A DNA stretch of 63,346 nt, taken from positions 1 through 63,346 of the forward strand of contig NZ_JAGGOK010000075.1 in the NCBI RefSeq assembly GCF_018614615.1, given 5' to 3'. The notes beneath the pieces are model-generated. The model was not told where the DNA came from. It searched no databases and was given only the letters and a program-made list of their open reading frames with translations. The stretch is from Streptomyces sp. ISL-100. GTDB lineage: Bacteria; Actinomycetota; Actinomycetes; Streptomycetales; Streptomycetaceae. The position numbers and the translations under genes are program-made. Shown piece by piece: positions 59,201-63,346 of this stretch (within the stretch, counting starts at the first letter, position 1; each line of letters starts with the position of its first letter).

Positions 59201-59916
59201 CCAGCGCCTCCGCCGTACGACGAGGTGATCTGGCGGCCTTTGCCAAGGACGACGACGCCGAAGTCCTGGTCGCCCCTCTGATGGCGATCGAGCGCGGTCA
59301 CAACATTCTCAACGACAGCCACAAGGCGGCCTTCGGGACCGTGCTCTTCCTCGCCCGGCCCCACCCGCGCCCCGACGACCTTTCGCTGGCTGTCTTCGCC
59401 GTCAACGACTGGGTCACCAGGTTCGTCCGCGACCAGCCGGGCCCCGAGGCGGGAACCTTCGGCAAGCTGGTGGCCGACGCGACGGACCTTGATGCCGCCG
59501 GGCTCGCCTTCCGCCTCGAATCCCGGAAGGAATGGCGTCGGCTGCTGTCCCGGCGCTACATCTACTCCCGGCTCGGCGACGCGGAGAAGACCTCCTTCGC
59601 CTGGGACCAACTCGTCACCATCTGGCAGGTCATCGGCCGTCTGGTACGAGGCGGAGTGCCGGCGCGCGTTGTGTTCGTCGACGCGGCTTTCGCCCCGGCC
59701 CTCGCCGAGGCCGGGGCCCCGCCCGCCGCAGCGACCCGGAGCGGACGCAGGCGCACCGAAGACGGCCTGCTCATCAAGCTCCGGGATGTCCTCGCGCCCT
59801 ACTTCGATGAGGATGCTGTACCCGAATCGTTCCCCAACCCCGCTGACCCCGCCCTGGTGCGCACGCTCTACCACCCGCTCTACGACGCCCTGTGCGGCCT
59901 GAGCACCGGAAACTGA
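56251..59916 (+). CDS. pPIWI-RE-associated DinG/XPD-like helicase
   Basis: A 1221-aa superfamily 2 helicase-like protein. After an N-terminal helical domain of the pPIWI-RE islands, Walker A is GMVGAGKSTLMNL (about 258-270) and Walker B is IVIVDEADRVQ (about 471-481). Between them lie C371, C419 and C425 (HGCPVWSVCPRH), with another Cys at about 467, which resembles the four-Cys iron-sulfur arrangement of DinG/XPD. Motif VI is WQVIGRLVRGGVP (about 1124). The GTG at 56251 lies 8 bp inside the preceding gene. Likely role: unwinding duplex or R-loop DNA so the PIWI protein can search or load. Confidence 0.85.
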   Translation: MRNSSEWYQPLAKALEPVWPQELHDVSPSLLCQVELGLYLMESLDPSLDARGVYTLLGGYPFAAAAGIVTTPAQRDRLDVARHLLWKLRRRRMWHQCLETYGQVPERLRGYRLPEEGVPARRVEPTVAGDRFGRFERALSRLPDFDQRQLQLAPAGQARFTERHRPASVTILDELCFPPATGHDLSRVPDTAGRPLDVPLAELADTARWMEAVEAARGLPSGHWVRRLEDLQLDVLSVDGLRFEGSLVLSLDRLLHLVGMVGAGKSTLMNLIAVWGARKGLRTTLVVGDVAEQLTLVGQFRDLGLTAAPVIGGTTREQHASRLHRRLAARGQASLLQHDDPAFDDLSTVCVLDAQRGLEASEPLRYVDAPCTELRPVKKPRPTAVEDIPMPVYRHDESGRLEEGAGAMELEASRSDHGCPVWSVCPRHATDRELVDALIWVANPASLLQSAVPHHLNAERLRHLELACLRSDIVIVDEADRVQIQLDTAFAPSATLIVRGPDSWLDRLDIHKIGELARQGRLPLSARDVERWSASLDLVSTAANRLYRRLITEDDLRAWADIEYFSAWTLQEKLINEWYPRPRADGSLLDGASSDTEVYDSDGESEGIDSTPRTPGTEAWDARRSEVTKALDAFRDDPLGDRGPHSELTDALIRRAGDLLYNLDQSATSQRVRSVLDVLLIGSPVMDGSLCQEAPGPGKPDRDPVDTWGTEPWLERATRRLEFTLVLAALHQRLERVTFLWPQAEAALHLDSADNELSRRPPLDYAPVVPEAPMGNVLGFQYLPEDPERGPEGDEQRSGTLRFFRCAGVGRELLLNLPALGSDPAAGRPGPHVLLMSGTSWAGTSTRAHVMAPVKAILKPHQAAVDSIRQTRFSTLFLYDGEGTPLTLSGAKLDTRERVLSQMVTQLGKSAPGSTSLLDRELRQIEDGGRRRALLLVGSYHDARTAADLLERMPRWRGKVRVLASDKAELDHSGPGDTATDGFTSASAVRRGDLAAFAKDDDAEVLVAPLMAIERGHNILNDSHKAAFGTVLFLARPHPRPDDLSLAVFAVNDWVTRFVRDQPGPEAGTFGKLVADATDLDAAGLAFRLESRKEWRRLLSRRYIYSRLGDAEKTSFAWDQLVTIWQVIGRLVRGGVPARVVFVDAAFAPALAEAGAPPAAATRSGRRRTEDGLLIKLRDVLAPYFDEDAVPESFPNPADPALVRTLYHPLYDALCGLSTGN

Positions 59917-59951
59917 CCCGCCGACAGAATGCAAGGAGACCGTGAAGTCCC

Positions 59952-62900
59952 ATGGCCGCCAAATACCGTGACACCAGCCGCGCCGCCTACCTCCTGAAGC
60001 CCGATGCCGCCCCCTGGACCGCCTCGTACCACGCACTGTCCTTTCCCGAGCAGTGGCACGAGAGTGTCCTGGAGCTCTGCAACCTCGGCCGCGACCCTGA
60101 AGCCGACCCCTACCGTGCCGCGCCCGTTGCCCGCTTCAACGGAGTGCTGCAGAGTCTTGCCCCCGATCTGATCGTCCGGGGACGCCCCCGTTACCCCGTC
60201 CAGCAGGCCGAGGACTTCTGGCTCTACGCTCCGCACGACGCCCCTCACCCCCTGCCCGGTGACACCCTTGACCGGCTCAACGGCTCCTGGCTCCAGGACA
60301 TCCGTCCCGAGCCCGAGCACCACCGCGCCGTCCTGGACACGCACATGGCACTGCGGTCCGGCCCGCCGCAGTGGCAGGACATCACCGTCGACCTGCTCGG
60401 CTGCCCCACGACCGACGGCGGAACAGCCGCGCCGCGCGACCGTCAGTTTCAACTCGCGACCGATGCCCTGGCTCGGCGCATTCTCGCTCTCGGCCCGTAC
60501 GAACACAGCGCCGGCAGCCTGCACTTCCGCGCTGTGCCGCGAGGACCGCGCCAGCAGGGGGCGGAGCTCCTCTCGCAGCCTCTCTCACATGTGGTCAAGG
60601 GGCGCGAATGGTGGTTCTCCATCGTGATCAACATTTCGCTCCATACCGTCCCCCTCGACCCGCGCCCGCGTCTCCACCTGCACACCGGAGTGCGCCGCTG
60701 GGCGACGCGCCTCGATGCGAAGAAGCAGCGGCTGCGGCTGCCGTATGGCCGCGACACCTCTGTCTATCTGCTGCCGGGCATCCCCTGGCTGCCCGGAACG
60801 CCCACCAGCGACCGCTATGCGGTGGCACGTCTGACCTGGGATCGCGGCACTCAGGACTACGCGTGGAAGAACAACGGACCCGCCCAGATCCTCGGCAGGC
60901 TGGCGCTCAACCGCCCCTTCCCCGACCCGGTCAGCCTGCTCGCCGAACCCGAGGCGTGGATCGGTGACGGGGCCAGCACCCGTGCCTCGGTCGTTCACAG
61001 CACACATATGGGTGCTCATGGCATCGGTGCCGGTCTCATGTCGCACCAGCGTTCTCAGATCGTCGAATGGGCCGAACAAGCGCTGCCCGAGCAGATGCGC
61101 CGGATCCCCTCCCTCAGCCGGGCGAGCGTCGGCAGCAGTGCCCCCGCCAACGCGCGGCCCAAGCCCAAGGCGATGGAGAAGGCGGCCGAGGCGGAACGCG
61201 AAGCGTTGGCCCGCCGGACCGCACTCGCGGTGGCAGCCAGGATCAACGAGGGTCAGGACCCCGCCGAGGCGATCAAGCGCACGGGAGCCACGAGCCTCGT
61301 TGAAGCGCGACTGTTGTGGCAGAGCCCATCGTTCCGGGATGCGGCCATCGAGGCCCTCGTCGATGTCCTCGGGCTGGACGGCGACGGCAGCCCTCCAGAG
61401 TCCGACACCGCCGAGAAGACATACGAACTGGCCGCGCCCGGAAGCCCGGTCATCCTCGAATGGAAGTCCCCGGAACTCACTCTGCGCCTACGGTGCCTGC
61501 GCACCACAGGCGGAATCACCGACACCCTGGGCATCGATCCCACAGCACGACCGAGGGGCAAAGCCCTCGAAGCCGGCATCAACACACGGCGGAAGGCGGC
61601 CGCGGCATTCCTCGCCGAAGACGGAGCCGACCCGCTCCACCCCGGCTTCGCACTCGTGGAGATCGACCGCCGACAGGACTTCGCCCACCGCCTGGACGAC
61701 CCCAAGTACGCGCTCCGGCTGGGATGCGCGGACGCGGGCGTGCTGACGCAGTTCGCGCTCGTCCCCAAGAAGGCCAAGGGGCACAACACCGAGAAGAACC
61801 TCTCGCACCGGGTCCATTCGGGATGGGAGGATGCCCTGCGTCAGTACGGCGTCCGTGTCCTGCCCGAAGACACGCTGGGCGAGGCGCTTCCCGAGGACCT
61901 GCGCTACGTCGCCACGTACATGGTCAAGCGACGCAAGGACGGCCCCACACGGCTTCCCCGCCACACGCCGGTGGCCGTCATGGTCACGCCGCTCGCGCCG
62001 GGAAGCGGTCTGGCAGCGGTCACCGGCTGGGACGAGCAGACGGGACGCTGGATCCCCTATCCCCATTTCCTGCTCGGCCTGGTCAAGACAGCCGAAATCC
62101 CGGAGGTGAGTGAACCCACGGAGTCCGAGACGGGGACGGTCCTGGACACCGATGCCGCCGCCTTCGTACCCCGACAGCGCTCGAAGTACCGCGTCTGGCA
62201 GCAGACCATGGACGAGCAGCGCAGGGCCACCGCTCGCTATCTTCAGAAGATGGTCCGCTCTCTTCGCGGGCGGCCCACCGCCCTGCTGACCCACTCTCAG
62301 AACAGTCGGTCGCACTGGCCCTGGCTCCAGGACGGCCGAACCGAACGAGACCTGATCAAGACGGGGCACGCGCAGCCGGTGGGGCTCGACCCCGACCTTC
62401 GGCTGATCCGTGTACGCACCGCAGCCGGTCGGGAGACCCCCCAGTGGTGGGGCAACGCTGCTCCCGGCGAGGTCAACGGTCTGCCCCAGGGGCTCTGGGT
62501 GGAAGGCGAAGACGCAGCCCAGTCCTCAGGGCGGATCTTCTACAGCACCACTCCCAAAGCGAGTACCTTCCGGGACTCCGCCGTCGAGGCCGACAAGATC
62601 GCTCCCCGCCCTCTGCGGCAGGGGCCCAACAAGGGCAATCCGACCGTCGACACGCACATTCCCGCCTGGAACCCCGGGCTGGTGGAGATCGCGGTCCTCG
62701 GCTGCCACCCGGACACCGGCGACTCGCCCGAAGCCCTTGCTCTCGCGGTACATCAGCTTCGCCAGGCTCCCGACTATATGGACGCGCTCTCGCTGCCGCT
62801 GCCCCTGCACCTGGCGGGCCTCGCCCAGCACTACGTACTACCGATGGTCGCCGACGGCGAGAACGAAGTTGAGGATTCACCCCCGGAGGAGTTGGCTGCT

Positions 62901-63062
62901 ATTGAGGTGGAGAACAGCCCCGAGGGACAGCGTGTAGCGGAGGCGCTGGGCGTGATCACAGAGGCCGCGGACACCGAACCGGCAGATGTGGACCCGGAAT
63001 ACGCGGAGGAGCCTGGTCTCACACAGGCACCGGAGGACGAGCAGCTCACCCTGTTCTCGTGA
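59952..63062 (+). CDS. pPIWI-RE protein (prokaryotic PIWI with RNase H-fold domain)
   Basis: A 1036-aa member of the pPIWI-RE family, a divergent Argonaute/PIWI lineage defined by conserved Arg and Glu residues. The N-terminal family region includes GREWWFSIVINISLHTVPLD, a MID-like middle follows, and the C-terminal RNase H-fold region includes RLIRVRTAAGRETPQWWG, DTHIPAWNPGLVEIAVLGCH and ALSLPLPLHLAGLAQHYVLP. The tail after about 970 is acidic and low-complexity. By family analogy it should bind a nucleic-acid guide or an RNA-DNA hybrid; nuclease activity is not certain. The ATG at 59952 follows AAGGAG by about 15 nt, a wide spacing. Last gene of the operon, 35 bp after the helicase. Confidence 0.88.
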   Translation: MAAKYRDTSRAAYLLKPDAAPWTASYHALSFPEQWHESVLELCNLGRDPEADPYRAAPVARFNGVLQSLAPDLIVRGRPRYPVQQAEDFWLYAPHDAPHPLPGDTLDRLNGSWLQDIRPEPEHHRAVLDTHMALRSGPPQWQDITVDLLGCPTTDGGTAAPRDRQFQLATDALARRILALGPYEHSAGSLHFRAVPRGPRQQGAELLSQPLSHVVKGREWWFSIVINISLHTVPLDPRPRLHLHTGVRRWATRLDAKKQRLRLPYGRDTSVYLLPGIPWLPGTPTSDRYAVARLTWDRGTQDYAWKNNGPAQILGRLALNRPFPDPVSLLAEPEAWIGDGASTRASVVHSTHMGAHGIGAGLMSHQRSQIVEWAEQALPEQMRRIPSLSRASVGSSAPANARPKPKAMEKAAEAEREALARRTALAVAARINEGQDPAEAIKRTGATSLVEARLLWQSPSFRDAAIEALVDVLGLDGDGSPPESDTAEKTYELAAPGSPVILEWKSPELTLRLRCLRTTGGITDTLGIDPTARPRGKALEAGINTRRKAAAAFLAEDGADPLHPGFALVEIDRRQDFAHRLDDPKYALRLGCADAGVLTQFALVPKKAKGHNTEKNLSHRVHSGWEDALRQYGVRVLPEDTLGEALPEDLRYVATYMVKRRKDGPTRLPRHTPVAVMVTPLAPGSGLAAVTGWDEQTGRWIPYPHFLLGLVKTAEIPEVSEPTESETGTVLDTDAAAFVPRQRSKYRVWQQTMDEQRRATARYLQKMVRSLRGRPTALLTHSQNSRSHWPWLQDGRTERDLIKTGHAQPVGLDPDLRLIRVRTAAGRETPQWWGNAAPGEVNGLPQGLWVEGEDAAQSSGRIFYSTTPKASTFRDSAVEADKIAPRPLRQGPNKGNPTVDTHIPAWNPGLVEIAVLGCHPDTGDSPEALALAVHQLRQAPDYMDALSLPLPLHLAGLAQHYVLPMVADGENEVEDSPPEELAAIEVENSPEGQRVAEALGVITEAADTEPADVDPEYAEEPGLTQAPEDEQLTLFS

Positions 63063-63170
63063 GGGAACAGGCACAGAGGGAGAGGAAGGGCCGGATGCCA
63101 CCGAGGGTAAGCGCCGTCGTGCAGTTGGCCTCTGGGGTCGTGGAGGCCGTACCAGACCGGGGCTGCATGC

Positions 63171-63329
63171 CTATCGCGGCGTCGGCCGGCCTGCGGTTGC
63201 GTGGCGGCGGCGGATCTTGAACAGGGTGGTCACGTCGCCGACGAGGCGGTCGGTTGCATGCCAGGTGCGCCAGCCCGGGTCGGTGAGCCTCGACTTCTGG
63301 GTGGGGGTGGTGCCGTTGCGGTGGTTCTA
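63171..63329 (-). pseudogene. Unrecognised C-terminal gene fragment
   Basis: On the minus strand 50 codons read QKSRLTDPGWRTWHATDRLV then GDVTTLFKIRRRHATAGRPT and end in TAG at 63173-63171. A TAG in the same frame lies immediately upstream (near 63328), so only this piece remains. The composition looks coding; I do not recognise the family. It lies just beyond the pPIWI-RE gene, perhaps at the right edge of the island. The rest of 63063-63346 shows nothing. Confidence 0.35.
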
Positions 63330-63346
63330 GAAGGCTCGTGAAGATC

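Noticed and set aside
59952..63062. Conventional prokaryotic Argonaute
   Set aside because: The length, the helicase/REase partners and the C-terminal DTHIPAWNPG pattern fit the pPIWI-RE lineage; no PAZ-like or typical DEDX arrangement was recognised.
1..63346. CRISPR array, rRNA or complete insertion sequence
   Set aside because: No regularly spaced repeats, no rRNA signatures and no full transposase with terminal repeats were found on either strand.

Overview
The window looks like chromosomal DNA of a Streptomyces or close relative. It is very GC-rich, uses GTG starts and 4-bp stop/start overlaps freely, and carries families typical of that genus: DUF397/DUF5753 regulator pairs, SigE-like sigma factors, PucR with xanthine dehydrogenase, and NarL-type two-component pairs. 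I saw no rRNA, tRNA or CRISPR array.

Left part (1-32.2 kb): ordinary metabolism and regulation, mixed with gene debris. It holds a GH31 glycosidase, an ECF-type sigma factor with a membrane partner, a MarR regulator, a quercetinase-like cupin with an alpha/beta hydrolase, and a three-subunit xanthine dehydrogenase divergent from a PucR activator. An AzlCD amino-acid exporter lies divergent from an Lrp regulator. Further right are an AarF/ABC1 kinase, a two-component system beside tandem serine hydrolases, CorA, an HTH_42 protein, a GAF-LuxR regulator and two acyl-CoA ligases, the first truncated. Between them lie broken pieces: two CorA tails, a frameshifted ParB-like gene, a terminase fragment, an antitoxin/PIN chimera, a frameshifted thioesterase and a Ser/Thr kinase scrap.

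Right part (32.2-63.1 kb): a defence island. Its left edge carries an IS701-like transposase head and a dihydropyrimidinase tail. Then comes a class 1 DISARM set on the minus strand, drmD-drmMI-drmA-drmB-drmC. It is split by a WhiJ-like module (ATPase, XRE/DUF5753, DUF397). drmD is cut to its first helicase lobe, apparently by a deletion that fused its end to the start of drmMI. The target-recognition part of DrmMI is markedly richer in A+T than the rest.

Next are three soluble Hanks-type Ser/Thr kinases and an HTH-N6-adenine DNA methylase. A divergent promoter region links the last kinase to a tight four-gene operon: a RecB/Cas4-like nuclease with cysteine clusters, a zinc-ribbon PD-(D/E)XK endonuclease, a DinG/XPD-like helicase and a pPIWI-RE protein. 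The last three are the known pPIWI-RE three-gene core. The coupled fourth nuclease and the surrounding kinases and methylase make this the best candidate here for an incompletely described immune system. A plausible inferred division of labour is self-marking by the methylases, sensing or restraint by the kinases, and nucleic-acid-guided or strand-specific attack by the PIWI, helicase and nuclease proteins.
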